Positions 21,601-29,477 of a stretch of DNA of 64,000 nt are shown piece after piece. The stretch's first letter is position 1; each line of letters opens with the position of its first letter. A model generated the notes under the pieces. The model was not told where the DNA came from. It worked only from the letters and a program-made list of their open reading frames with translations, and ran no database searches. The stretch comes from Marivirga arenosa. Its GTDB lineage: Bacteria; Bacteroidota; Bacteroidia; Cytophagales; Cyclobacteriaceae. Both the position numbers and the translations under genes were made by a program. Where the stretch lies: contig NZ_CP129970.2 in NCBI RefSeq assembly GCF_030503895.2, positions 1,366,001-1,430,000 of the forward strand. Reading direction: 5' to 3'.

Positions 21601-22040
21601 AAGACGAAATAGCAGATATTGAGAAGAATGATGCTTTTGAAATTGAAGTTGATGGTGAAAAGCATACCCTTAAATTAGAGGATGTAGAAATTACGTCTCA
21701 GGACATACCGGGTTGGTCTGTAGCTTCTGAAGCAGGTATCACAGTTGCTTTGGATATCAGCATTGACGATGATCTAAGAAGAGAAGGCTTTGCTAGAGAT
21801 CTAGTGAATCGTATTCAAAACCTAAGAAAAGAAAAAGGCTTGGAGGTACAAGATAAGATTGCCGTTGCCGTTAAGCAAGGTAATGATTTAGTGGACACTG
21901 CTATATCTCAAAACAAAGACTACATTTGTTCCGAAACTCAAGCAGTTTCATTAGATTTGGCTGATAATTTAACCGAAACCACAGAACTAGAAATAGATGA
22001 TTTAACAGTTGAGTTGTCTGTTGTGGTGAAAAACCAATAA
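18678..22040 (+). CDS. ileS: Isoleucyl-tRNA synthetase, long eukaryote-like class
   Basis: The 1120-residue class I synthetase charges tRNA-Ile. The HIGH-type motif appears as GTPGIHHVMAR near residue 53 and the KMSKS loop as NKMSKRLGN near 670, with the editing (CP1) domain between (WTTTPWTLPSN). The KMSKR form and length above 1000 fit the eukaryote-like IleS class found in many Bacteroidota; members of this class in other bacteria are associated with low mupirocin sensitivity, which is only an inference here. It lies between the MMPL gene and lspA with 2-base gaps. Confidence 0.97.
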   Translation: MGQYKEYKNLNYAELADEVLEFWNENDIFQKSMSTREGNPTFTFYEGPPSANGTPGIHHVMARAVKDIFCRYKTLKGFQVKRKGGWDTHGLPVELQVEKELGITKEDIGKKISVAEYNDRCRKAVMKFKGEWDELTRKMGYWVDLDDPYITFDRKYMETLWHLLKKFYDKDLLYKGYTVQPFSPAAGTGLSSHELNQPGCYRDVKDTSITAQFKVKKDEKSAFLFEDDNEDVRFIAWTTTPWTLPSNCALAVGEKIEYVKVKTFNQYTYKPVSVVLAKDLVNSHFKAKAKDLKLEDYKEGDKLIPFEISQTFKGKDLVETRYEQLMDYVTSEDLEKNAFRVIPGDFVTTDDGTGIVHTASVFGADDFRVAQQNNVPAVLVKDEQGKEMPLVDKQGKFVTEVTDFAGRFVKEEYYDDETRKDPDFKPTDVLIAIKLKEDNKAFKVEKYEHSYPHCWRTDKPILYYPLDSWFIKTTAMKDRLVELNKTINWKPASTGEGRFGNWLENLVDWNLSRSRYWGTPLPIWVTEDRKEEKCIGSLEELRSEVAKSVEAGFMKEQIAEDFDLHRPYVDDVVLVSESGQKMFREPDLIDVWFDSGAMPYAQWHYPFENKEIFDKNYPADFIAEGVDQTRGWFFTLHAIAGMLFDSVAYKNVIANGLVLDKDGNKMSKRLGNAINPFETLKKYGPDATRWYMISNANPWDNLKFNLQGVEEVQRKFFGTLQNTYNFFALYANLDGFTFEGESIPLEKRTESDRWILSKLNSLKKAVDAAYDDYEPTRAARLIQDFVQDDVSNWYVRLNRKRFWKGEYNEDKKAAYQSLYECLESIAILSAPIAPFYMDNLFQSLNKVSGRMSEESVHLVNFPQADESVIDKDLEERMYLAQHISSLTHSIRKAQKIKVRQPLHKILVPVLNEKTKHQIEAVEDLITSEVNVKSIEYIDDASGVLVKNVKPNFRKLGQHFGPKMKAVTQIINQWGQDEIADIEKNDAFEIEVDGEKHTLKLEDVEITSQDIPGWSVASEAGITVALDISIDDDLRREGFARDLVNRIQNLRKEKGLEVQDKIAVAVKQGNDLVDTAISQNKDYICSETQAVSLDLADNLTETTELEIDDLTVELSVVVKNQ

Positions 22041-22042
22041 AA

Positions 22043-22639
22043 GTGAAATACGCAAAATATTTTTTATTAACATTATTTATAATCGCCCTCGACCAAGTAG
22101 TTAAGCTTTGGGTTCATTTCAATATGGAAATGGGCGTTGCAGGGCAAATTGAAGTTTTTGGCGATTGGTTTAAGTTGTATTATACACTAAATCCTGGAAT
22201 GGCTTTCGGGATGCAATTTGGTTCTGAATACGGTAAATTAGGATTAAGTCTTTTCCGATTAGTAGCCATGTTCTTTATTGGTTACTACTTATATAAATTA
22301 GCTAAAGAAAAAACTCATCCAGGTGTATTATGGAGCATAGCCGCAGTTCTAGCAGGCGCTATCGGTAATTTGATTGATAGTATCTTCTATGGTGTGTGGT
22401 TAGACAATGCACCGTACAATGCTATCTCACCCTGGTTTCATGGTCAGGTAGTAGATATGTTCTACGTTGACATCTGGGAAGGTAGAGTTGCCGATTGGGT
22501 TCCACTCTGGGGAGGTGATTACATCTCATTATGGCCGATTTTCAATGTAGCTGATGCTAGTATATTCTGCGGTGTAGCCGTTATCTTAATCTTCCAAAAG
22601 AAATTTTTTAAGGCGGTGAAACAAGAGACAGTAAGCTAA
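22043..22639 (+). CDS. lspA: Lipoprotein signal peptidase (signal peptidase II)
   Basis: Translation starts at a GTG, 2 bases after the ileS stop. The 198-residue membrane protein has about four TM helices and the two catalytic aspartates, in GAIGNLIDS (near residue 115) and FNVADASIFCG (near 175). It cleaves signal peptides before the lipid-modified Cys of prolipoproteins in the inner membrane. It is longer than E. coli LspA (164) because of an insertion between the two active-site motifs (FYGVWLDNAPYN to WVPLWGG), a common feature of Bacteroidota LspA. The ileS-lspA arrangement is conserved in many bacteria. Confidence 0.96.
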   Translation: MKYAKYFLLTLFIIALDQVVKLWVHFNMEMGVAGQIEVFGDWFKLYYTLNPGMAFGMQFGSEYGKLGLSLFRLVAMFFIGYYLYKLAKEKTHPGVLWSIAAVLAGAIGNLIDSIFYGVWLDNAPYNAISPWFHGQVVDMFYVDIWEGRVADWVPLWGGDYISLWPIFNVADASIFCGVAVILIFQKKFFKAVKQETVS

Positions 22640-22662
22640 ATAGTAGTTTATTTTTAGTCTTC

Positions 22663-22701
22663 AATGATTAATTACTAATTCTTAATTAGTAATTAATCAT
22701 T
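22663..22701. terminator. 18-bp perfect inverted repeat at convergent lspA/TPR ends
   Basis: Arms 22663-22680 and 22684-22701 are exact reverse complements (start AATGATTAATTACT) with a 3-base loop CTT. It lies between the converging lspA and TPR genes and overlaps the TPR stop codon. It has almost no GC, so terminator function is inferred from position and perfect pairing; a protein-binding site is the alternative. Confidence 0.55.
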
Positions 22702-23392
22702 ACTCAGTAAACTTCTCTAACTGCTTAATGCATTTCTTCTGTGCCCTCACCATATCTTTATAAATATTTTTATTTTGGTTTTCAGGTTCAGCCTCTTCAT
22801 AGGCATTAACAGCTTTCAGGTAGGCCATCTTAGCATTCAATGCTTGTTCTACCATCATATTAACTTCTGCTAATATATAAAGCTCTAGGTAGGTTGCATC
22901 TTCTTTATTCTCAACCAAGTCAATCACTTTTAACAAGCAAGTTTCAGCTTTTACTCTATGCTTATCGGCAAACTTAATCGGTAAGTCAAAATCCTTAAAT
23001 AATAGTAAGTGGGTAGTCGCTTTACTTTTTAGACATAGCAAATTATCAGGGTCAATTTCTAAAGCCTCATTAAAGTTTTTTAAAGCTTCTTGCTCTTTCC
23101 CTTTTACAAATTGAAGTGCAATTCCTTTGTAATAATAACCTTCAGGAGATTTAGGGGCTAGCTTTTTTACAGTATCTGCGTAAGAGGATAATTGATCAAA
23201 ATCCTTTGCTCTCTCTAATACTTCACACGCTAACAAGACCATATCTACATTATTTGGATCCTCCTCCAATGCTGCTAAAATTTTATGCAATGAAGGTTTA
23301 ACCTTTCCTGAGTAGTATAAAGCTTTTAGTGTTTCGTAAGTATTTCCCTCTTTCTTTTGCTCCGCCATTATATTATTAACCTTTTGATTCAA
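22700..23392 (-). CDS. Tetratricopeptide-repeat protein
   Basis: This 230-residue soluble protein has helical repeats with TPR signatures, e.g. GYYYKGIALQFVKGKEQEALKNFNEALEIDP split over residues 84-114 and an earlier unit ending LEEDPNNVDMVLLACEVLERAKD. There is no signal peptide, so it is probably a cytoplasmic scaffold. Two starts are possible: the ATG at 23392 (MNQKVNNI) and the ATG at 23368 (MAEQKKEG); the second gives a more typical N-terminus. Partner and role are unknown. A well-formed promoter precedes it. Confidence 0.85.
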   Translation of the reverse strand: MNQKVNNIMAEQKKEGNTYETLKALYYSGKVKPSLHKILAALEEDPNNVDMVLLACEVLERAKDFDQLSSYADTVKKLAPKSPEGYYYKGIALQFVKGKEQEALKNFNEALEIDPDNLLCLKSKATTHLLLFKDFDLPIKFADKHRVKAETCLLKVIDLVENKEDATYLELYILAEVNMMVEQALNAKMAYLKAVNAYEEAEPENQNKNIYKDMVRAQKKCIKQLEKFTE

Positions 23393-23425
23393 TTAAGACT
23401 GTATAGTGTTTCGTCTATGAGAGTA

Positions 23426-23454
23426 CAAAGTTACGAAACCTATGACTTATCAAA
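23426..23454 (-). promoter_or_regulatory. Bacteroidota-type promoter for the TPR gene
   Basis: On the minus strand TTTG (23451-23454) is followed after 17 bases by TAACTTTG (23426-23433), matching the -33 TTTG and -7 TAnnTTTG elements with acceptable spacing. It lies 34 bases before the upstream start codon. This is the best complete promoter I see in the window. Confidence 0.7.
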
Positions 23455-23534
23455 AGTTTATCGCGGATTGATTCCAAAATCTTTTTAAAATCTGAAAATC
23501 AAGCCAAAGTTTAATCATCCTTTGGTTCTACATA

Positions 23535-24155
23535 TTAAGCTATACATATAAAACCTAAATAAGGACTGGGTGAAGAATATTTAATACTTTCTTTTAAATT
23601 TCCATTTTCCAACAATTCTCCATTATTACCCCCCTTGGCGATACCTTCTTTAGCAGTCATTTCTGAAACATTAGAGAAATCATCATAAACTTGATTTTTG
23701 ATATTCTCTCTGCTTTGTAGATAATATTTTTCAGAAGCAGCTTTCTTTAATTATTTTAAAGTTCTACTAATCTTTATTTCATTTTCTCTCAGTAATACCT
23801 GTGCAATTTCTTCACATTCTTTAACAGTTGGTAATCGATAATTAACAATAATTCCAAGTTTTTTACTTACCACTTCTAAACGCCATTGACAATAGGCAAC
23901 TGCTTGTTCATGGGTAACCAATGTGATAGGTTCGTATCTACAGCCTTTTATTTTATATCAGGTATTTGAACTATCGGGATTTATTTTCCAATATTCGAAA
24001 GGATCAAGTTCTTGTTTTAGATAATATTGATATTCTAGCCAATGTAAATTAGTAGCTTCAGTTTTATCGACATAATAATCACCTACTTTTACTGTTGCTG
24101 ATGGGGTAGTTTTTTGAAATGATAAAGTTATAAACAGAATTAGAGTGTAAATCAT
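23535..24155 (-). pseudogene. SUMF1/GldK-like formylglycine-generating-type protein, two in-frame stops
   Basis: A single reading frame of 207 codons runs from the ATG at 24155 to the TAA at 23535-23537, interrupted only by TGA at 23958-23960 (codon 66) and TAA at 23751-23753 (codon 135). All three segments are recognisably one SUMF1-domain protein: YYVDKTEATNLHWLEYQYYL at the start, THEQAVAYCQWRL and NYRLPTVKECEEI in the middle, SNVSEMTAKEGIAKGG and PSPYLGFICIA at the end. The N-terminus looks like a signal peptide. No frameshift has accumulated, so inactivation appears recent. Many secreted Bacteroidota proteins, including gliding protein GldK, share this fold. An assembly error is possible but would need two separate errors. 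Confidence 0.8.
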
Positions 24156-24324
24156 GTAAATTTTTAATATTTCTGAACTCTATTTTTTTGAGTTATAGAG
24201 ATTAAGGTTTTGGTTTCTGATGATCTAATATATTAAATATAAAAATATTTAGGTTCGCTTCGATAATCATAGAAAACAGTGTATATAAATTTAAGCATTT
24301 TTAATAATCAAATCGTGTCATGAT

Positions 24325-25986
24325 TTATTTTGAAGATTGAAAACAACCTAATTTAAAAAACTCAATATTCATTAAATTCTGCCCCGATACTCTAAAAGCA
24401 ATAATCTTCCCTTCTTTATCTCTATCAAAATCCAGCTTCCCGAAAAAAGACCTTCTAGAAAAGAAACTATCATCCTCAATTGGGTGAAGACTAATATCTT
24501 CCATTCGCATATGTCTTGCCTTTAATTCTTTATCTTCAATTAGCAGTTCAAAGAACACATTAAATTCTTCGTTTTTATAAATGCCAATATATTCTGAAAG
24601 ATCAATCTCCTCAGCCTTTACAGTTTCTAATTGTACTTTCTTACAGTCATACTTGAAATCTGCTATATTGAAAATGAAACCATTTTCATAAAAAGAGAAT
24701 TTCGTAGTTGGTATATATGGAAATAGAAACTCATCATCACCTATGATAGGAAGTGGAGCTATATCCTTAGTTCCATAGTTCTGAAAATAGAGCGTGTCAT
24801 GCTTTGCAATTATATTAAAATAATTACCTGGAAACATTTGATAAGTCCCTTCAAAGGATTTTAATTCTTTGCTGCTGTAATGAGTCTTTTCTGGTTTTGT
24901 GGGTTCTTTTAATACATCCTTTAAGAAAAGATCAATTATATCATATACAAGCAGAGGAGCAAAGTCATCAGTATTGCTAAGCAAGACAAGCGAAAGCTGA
25001 TATGCTGGAATATGCAAGATATAGGAACGATATCCGACATCTCCACCACCATGGAAAACAACTTCTAATCCTTTATACTTTTTAGTCTCTAGCCCCAACC
25101 CATAAGATATGCTTTGACCCGAATTAAGTTGAGAAGGCTTTTGCATTTTTTGAAATATTGCCTGTGCCTTCGGATCTGGCTGCTGGAACTTTATTGCCCA
25201 ATTACTTAAGTCGGCAATGGTTGTTCGAATTCCCGATGAACCGTTGGTCATTAAGTTTAACTCATTATTCTGATAACCGTCTTCTACTAACATATAGGAA
25301 CGTGCTCTATTCTTAACAATCAAAGCTGGATCATCAATGGCCTGACTAGCATTCATCCCTTCTGGATTGAAAATCCTTTCTTTCAAGACTTGCTGAAAAG
25401 GCAATCCTTCCACCCTTTCTATTATTTCTGCCAGTAAAGCAAAACCAGTATTATTATATTGATATTGTTCACCTGCTTTGAAATTGACAATTCTAATGTT
25501 CAAGAGCATCTTAATTACTTGCTGATGGGTCATTATATTTTGAGATCCAATTCCCTTAAGGTGGACGAGCTCAGAAAGATTAGGCAATCCATGGGTGTGG
25601 TTTGCCAATTGATATAAGGTAATTTTGTAGGGAAGAGCTTCTAATTCTGGTAGGTATTTTCGGATATCATCTTCCATAGATAGCTTCCCTTCTTCTTCCA
25701 GCAAAAGCGCCAAATAGGCGGTGAATTGTTTAGAAACAGAGGCAATATGAAAGGAGGTGGAATCACTAATAGCAATCTCATTTTCCATATCAGCCATTCC
25801 TATCGCGTTCTGGTAAATAGTTTTTCCAGTTGATATTATGCTAAGAGCTATGCCAGGTGTATTTTTGTTATAATGATGATTTAAGATAGAATCTACCTTA
25901 GGAAAATGCTCTTGATATAGATTTTGTGCAAAAAGCGCTTGACCTAAAAAGCTTACTAATAAAAGGCTAAGAAGTGATCGTTTCAT
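24325..25986 (-). CDS. Secreted serine hydrolase, class C beta-lactamase family
   Basis: I start the gene at the ATG at 25986 (MKRSLLSLLLVSFLG), giving 553 residues, because a clean signal peptide ending LFAQ follows; the open frame extends 29 codons further but without that feature. The active-site SxxK is in IASVSKQFTAYLA, the YxN motif is YQYNNTGFALL, and HGGGDVGYRS occupies the KTG-like third position. This is the serine beta-lactamase/DD-peptidase-like (PF00144) fold, with an extra C-terminal beta-rich domain of about 200 residues. Likely activity is an esterase or D-amino-acid peptidase rather than a true lactamase. The membrane AraC regulator gene lies just upstream on the same strand. 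Confidence 0.88.
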   Translation of the reverse strand: MKRSLLSLLLVSFLGQALFAQNLYQEHFPKVDSILNHHYNKNTPGIALSIISTGKTIYQNAIGMADMENEIAISDSTSFHIASVSKQFTAYLALLLEEEGKLSMEDDIRKYLPELEALPYKITLYQLANHTHGLPNLSELVHLKGIGSQNIMTHQQVIKMLLNIRIVNFKAGEQYQYNNTGFALLAEIIERVEGLPFQQVLKERIFNPEGMNASQAIDDPALIVKNRARSYMLVEDGYQNNELNLMTNGSSGIRTTIADLSNWAIKFQQPDPKAQAIFQKMQKPSQLNSGQSISYGLGLETKKYKGLEVVFHGGGDVGYRSYILHIPAYQLSLVLLSNTDDFAPLLVYDIIDLFLKDVLKEPTKPEKTHYSSKELKSFEGTYQMFPGNYFNIIAKHDTLYFQNYGTKDIAPLPIIGDDEFLFPYIPTTKFSFYENGFIFNIADFKYDCKKVQLETVKAEEIDLSEYIGIYKNEEFNVFFELLIEDKELKARHMRMEDISLHPIEDDSFFSRRSFFGKLDFDRDKEGKIIAFRVSGQNLMNIEFFKLGCFQSSK

Positions 25987-26088
25987 TATGTTTGAATATT
26001 TAATTTTACCCAAACCTAGCGATCGTTTTTTGCTTAAAAGTCCGATTAAAAAAGTCGGACTAATTAAAAACACTGTTTAAATAGCTTT

Positions 26089-27243
26089 TTATTCCGCAAG
26101 AGCGGATTTTCTGTAGGCAGTCGGAGTTTGATCCGTGATTTTTTTGAAAGCCGTATAAAAAGACGATTTTGAATTGAAGCCAACTTGATAGAGAACTTCG
26201 AGTATTGTAAGCTTTTTATTTTCTGGATTTCTAAGAATCTTCTTAGCTTCTTCAATCCGATACTCATTTATAAAATCGAAGAAATGTTTCCCCAAATGGT
26301 GGTTAATCAAAATGGATAAATCCTTTTCCTCCATTTTCAATTGATTTGCTAGTTTTTCCAGGGTGAGTTCGTAATCGAGATATGGTTTTTTTCTTTCCAT
26401 GAAATAAGCAAGACTTTCAATAGCAGAAAGCGTATCCATATCTCTTTCAGCAACAAGTTCCTTATTATCCAATTTTGCTTTTAAAGGTTCTAGTTCGCTT
26501 TTAATGCCCGTAAAAAGATGTGGGTTGTATAAAGCTTTTAACACAAACCAACAAATAATTATTAGAGCTGAACTAGAGATGAAGAGGTATAGCAATTTCA
26601 GATAGCTTTCGCCTATTCCACTCATTAAAGCTCCTGTTTTTAGTAAAACAAAAAGATGTGCAAAACAAAAATAAAGTGTAATTTGGAATAACCATTTATA
26701 AGCGGAACGATCGGCTTTAGCGTAATTTTCCAAGTAGATAGTTCTGTATTTACTCAAAGAATAGAAAATTAATATGATATAAGCGAAATATTGTAGCTCG
26801 CCTACAATTCTAAAATAGAAAAGGCTCTGCTCAGAAAAGGAAGATATCTTAAAGATATAAACAAAGAAAAAAAACATTAGAGCATGCAAAGCATGTTTGC
26901 TGTTTAATTTAAAATCTGAATAACAAACAGCTAGCACATACAAATAGAAAAGTGGCATTTGTAATAGAACAGAGGAAGTTTTCAGAATCGCAAAGTTAAA
27001 ATGTGTCCTTATGAATTCACCAAGGAATAAGCCGGATAAATCAAAGGCTGTGATCAGAAGAAATATAGAAAAGATACGATTAGCTAATTGATTTTTGCTC
27101 TTGACGGTAAACAAAAAAACCGCAAAGAGAAGCATCATAAAAACAATAATCTGTCCTAAACTTGAAATAAATTCTATACTAATCAATAGTGCTATAAACT
27201 TAAAGCGCATTAATAATCTATTGGTAAAAATAGAAATTTTCAC
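26089..27243 (-). CDS. Membrane-integrated AraC-family transcriptional regulator
   Basis: The 384-residue protein has about seven hydrophobic helices in residues 10-245 and a C-terminal AraC-type DNA-binding domain (about 280-384). Its second helix-turn-helix is clear in VGFNSKSSFYTAFKKITDQTPTAYRK, shown here in parts: VGFNSKSSFY and TAFKKITDQTPTAYRK. Such one-component membrane regulators are common in Bacteroidota and are thought to sense an extracellular or membrane ligand. An internal ATG at 27210 (MRFKFIAL) is an alternative start. It lies 102 bases upstream of the serine hydrolase on the same strand, so it may regulate that gene. Confidence 0.88.
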   Translation of the reverse strand: MKISIFTNRLLMRFKFIALLISIEFISSLGQIIVFMMLLFAVFLFTVKSKNQLANRIFSIFLLITAFDLSGLFLGEFIRTHFNFAILKTSSVLLQMPLFYLYVLAVCYSDFKLNSKHALHALMFFFFVYIFKISSFSEQSLFYFRIVGELQYFAYIILIFYSLSKYRTIYLENYAKADRSAYKWLFQITLYFCFAHLFVLLKTGALMSGIGESYLKLLYLFISSSALIIICWFVLKALYNPHLFTGIKSELEPLKAKLDNKELVAERDMDTLSAIESLAYFMERKKPYLDYELTLEKLANQLKMEEKDLSILINHHLGKHFFDFINEYRIEEAKKILRNPENKKLTILEVLYQVGFNSKSSFYTAFKKITDQTPTAYRKSALAE

Positions 27244-27866
27244 TTTGTCATTTGGCCTAATTACAAATTAAATAAGGCTTCAGGATTTCAAATTCCATAA
27301 AGTAACTTTGAAATTTGAATTTGATATAAGACAAACCTTGATTAAAAGACGTTAAGCTTTATACAATCCATACTAAACTTCTTGATGATAGCATTTAGCT
27401 TTGTAGACTGGGCTGGGCTTATATTTAGTTTTTTGTTTTGATGTTGTTTTGTACCACTTCTTTCTCTTTAGGCCCTTCAATTAAAGGAAGAATGGCTTGA
27501 AGTCTTTCCCGAAAGTTAATGGGATCTGCTTTGTTCCAGCTAATACAGCAAAATAAAATAGCTTTGTTTTACGAACAGGTTTTTTCCAAAATTCCATTAG
27601 TAGCATAGTCTTAAAAAGCATAAGCAATAAACATTATTTTAACATTACAGATATCCTAAGCATTCAATATAATTAGCCATTAAGCCACCTCTTTTATTAA
27701 GGCTAAACATCAAATTAAATAAAATTTAAATTTAAGATTACCAATTTGTATTAACACAAAATTTATTGTTAACCAATTGTTGAGCGAAGCTTAATACAAT
27801 AATATTCTTCCTTTTTTCCGCTTCAAGTACTTTTGATTTCATAATTAAACCCATAAAATCAAAAAA
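27244..27866. other. 623-base intergenic region with possible gene remnant
   Basis: No intact gene is visible between the AraC regulator and the PhoX-like gene. On the minus strand at about 27430-27575 there is a stretch of some 47 codons ending in TAA that reads like protein (NFRERLQAILPLIEGPKEKE), but it has no start codon and is bounded upstream by a stop. This could be the tail of a decayed gene or chance. The last 40 bases hold the promoter box of the next gene. Confidence 0.35.
27828..27835 (+). promoter_or_regulatory. TAnnTTTG -7 box for the PhoX-like gene
   Basis: TACTTTTG matches the Bacteroidota -7 consensus, 31 bases before the start codon at 27867. No good -33 match is seen at the right spacing. 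Confidence 0.5.
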
Positions 27867-29408
27867 ATGAAACTAAAAGATTTACCCCTTTATTTAATCG
27901 GAACGCTTGTTTCAATAGCAACATTTACAAGCTGTGGAGATGAAATTACAGAAGTAACTGAAGTTATTTATCGTGACACAACCATTACAGTTACTAATAC
28001 ATTTGACACTACTATCATTATTAACAATGTAGGAGACTCAGTATTCTTTACAAATCGTTCAAATTTAGAACCTCTAGTGGCCGTATCGCCACAGTTTAAC
28101 TTTGTTAAAGCATATTCCTTATTGAGTTCTTCCGATACCTTGGAGAATAGAAATGGTGATTTATTCCGTTTAGGCGGATCTGCTGATGGCGCTGGTTTAC
28201 TAAAAAATGGAGACGAATATGTTTTTATGGTGAACTGTGAAGATCACTATTCGGTAGCAAGGGTATTCCTTGATAAAAACTTCAAACCGATCCAAGGTGA
28301 TTATATGCTGAATTCAGGTGTAGCCGATTTAGCCAGACAATGTTCTGGTACCATGTGGGAATCTGAAATTCACGGAGGCAGTCAGGACTTATTCTTATCT
28401 GCATCAGAAAGCTTTAATTATGATGTTAAAGGAATTGACCCTTATATGACTCCTAACCCGACTGCTGATTTTGGCTTGGATGCATTAGGCGAATTCTCAT
28501 GGGAAAATGCAGTTCCTTTACCCAAAAATACCTACGCAGGTAAAACAGTTATTATTGGTGGAGATGATGATTCTTCAGATTCTGAAGGACAAGTAAGCTT
28601 ATATTTTTCAGAGAATGGAGATGCTGATTTAGAGAATGGAGACATTTATGTATTAAAAATGAAAGACTCCAGCAGAATGGTAAATGAAGGAGAAATTGCA
28701 TTTGGAGAAACTTATGATGTTGAGTTTGTTAAAATTGAAGGAGGAAAAGAGATGACGAAAAATGAGATGGAAGATGCTTCTATAGCTGCAAATGCATTTC
28801 AATTTATGAGAGTAGAGGATGTAGATTATGGAAAAGGATCTGACGCTGCGGGTAGAAATGTTTACTTCGCTGTTACAGGCCGAGGACCTGGCAGAGGGAC
28901 ATACAATGATTGGGGTACTGTATATAAATTAGAATTAGACGAAGCTTCTCCATTAAATGGTAAACTGACACAAATTATTAGTGGAAACACAGATACCAAT
29001 AATATGGACGGAAACCTTTCTTTATTACAAAGTCCGGATAACATTTGTGTGACAGAAAATTTCATATATACTCAAGAAGACCCAAATTCATTTTCGAGAA
29101 ACCACTCTGCCTACATCTACCAATCTGATTTAAATGGGAATAATCCTAGAGTAGTTTTAGAATTAGTGGAAAGAGCTGACTTATCAAGAGATAAAAACAT
29201 TTCAAATTCTGGTGAATTTGGAGCATTAATTGACATCTCTGATAAAATTGGGGTTCCCAATACTTTTATGCTGGCTGTTCAGCCACATTACTGGGAAGAT
29301 GATGCATTTAAAGGCGTTGATGGCCACAATAACGAAGGCAATTCAAACGGATCAAGGGAAGATGATCAAGGATCGCAGATCGTAATTCTATACGGGCTTC
29401 CAAGATAA
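27867..29408 (+). CDS. PhoX/DUF839-like beta-propeller lipoprotein
   Basis: The 513-residue protein starts with a lipoprotein signal (TFTSC at about residues 19-23, then GDE). The body shows features of the PhoX/DUF839 family: EYVFMVNCEDH near 120, QCSGTMWESEIHGG near 160, TVIIGGDDDSSDSEGQVSLYF near 230, and a late NICVTENFIYTQEDPN. PhoX enzymes are secreted calcium- and iron-dependent alkaline phosphatases; related members have unknown roles. I cannot confirm all metal ligands, so phosphatase activity is unproven. It is followed by a terminator-like hairpin and then a di-haem peroxidase gene on the same strand. Confidence 0.65.
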   Translation: MKLKDLPLYLIGTLVSIATFTSCGDEITEVTEVIYRDTTITVTNTFDTTIIINNVGDSVFFTNRSNLEPLVAVSPQFNFVKAYSLLSSSDTLENRNGDLFRLGGSADGAGLLKNGDEYVFMVNCEDHYSVARVFLDKNFKPIQGDYMLNSGVADLARQCSGTMWESEIHGGSQDLFLSASESFNYDVKGIDPYMTPNPTADFGLDALGEFSWENAVPLPKNTYAGKTVIIGGDDDSSDSEGQVSLYFSENGDADLENGDIYVLKMKDSSRMVNEGEIAFGETYDVEFVKIEGGKEMTKNEMEDASIAANAFQFMRVEDVDYGKGSDAAGRNVYFAVTGRGPGRGTYNDWGTVYKLELDEASPLNGKLTQIISGNTDTNNMDGNLSLLQSPDNICVTENFIYTQEDPNSFSRNHSAYIYQSDLNGNNPRVVLELVERADLSRDKNISNSGEFGALIDISDKIGVPNTFMLAVQPHYWEDDAFKGVDGHNNEGNSNGSREDDQGSQIVILYGLPR

Positions 29409-29429
29409 TTAATTCAAGTTTTCAAAATT

Positions 29430-29454
29430 CAGCACTCTAATTAATGGGGTGCTG
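29430..29454 (+). terminator. Hairpin terminator/attenuator between PhoX-like and peroxidase genes
   Basis: CAGCAC (29430-29435) pairs with GTGCTG (29449-29454), extendable by two pairs including one G-T wobble, and is followed by TTTTAATTTT. It lies in the 69-base gap between two co-oriented genes, so it may partly terminate or set the ratio of their expression. Confidence 0.65.
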
Positions 29455-29477
29455 TTTTAATTTTAACCTATTTCAAC

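Noticed and set aside
23958-24155. Intact 65-residue small secreted protein
   Set aside because: The same frame continues past the TGA with SUMF1 motifs up to 23535, so it is the head of a broken gene.
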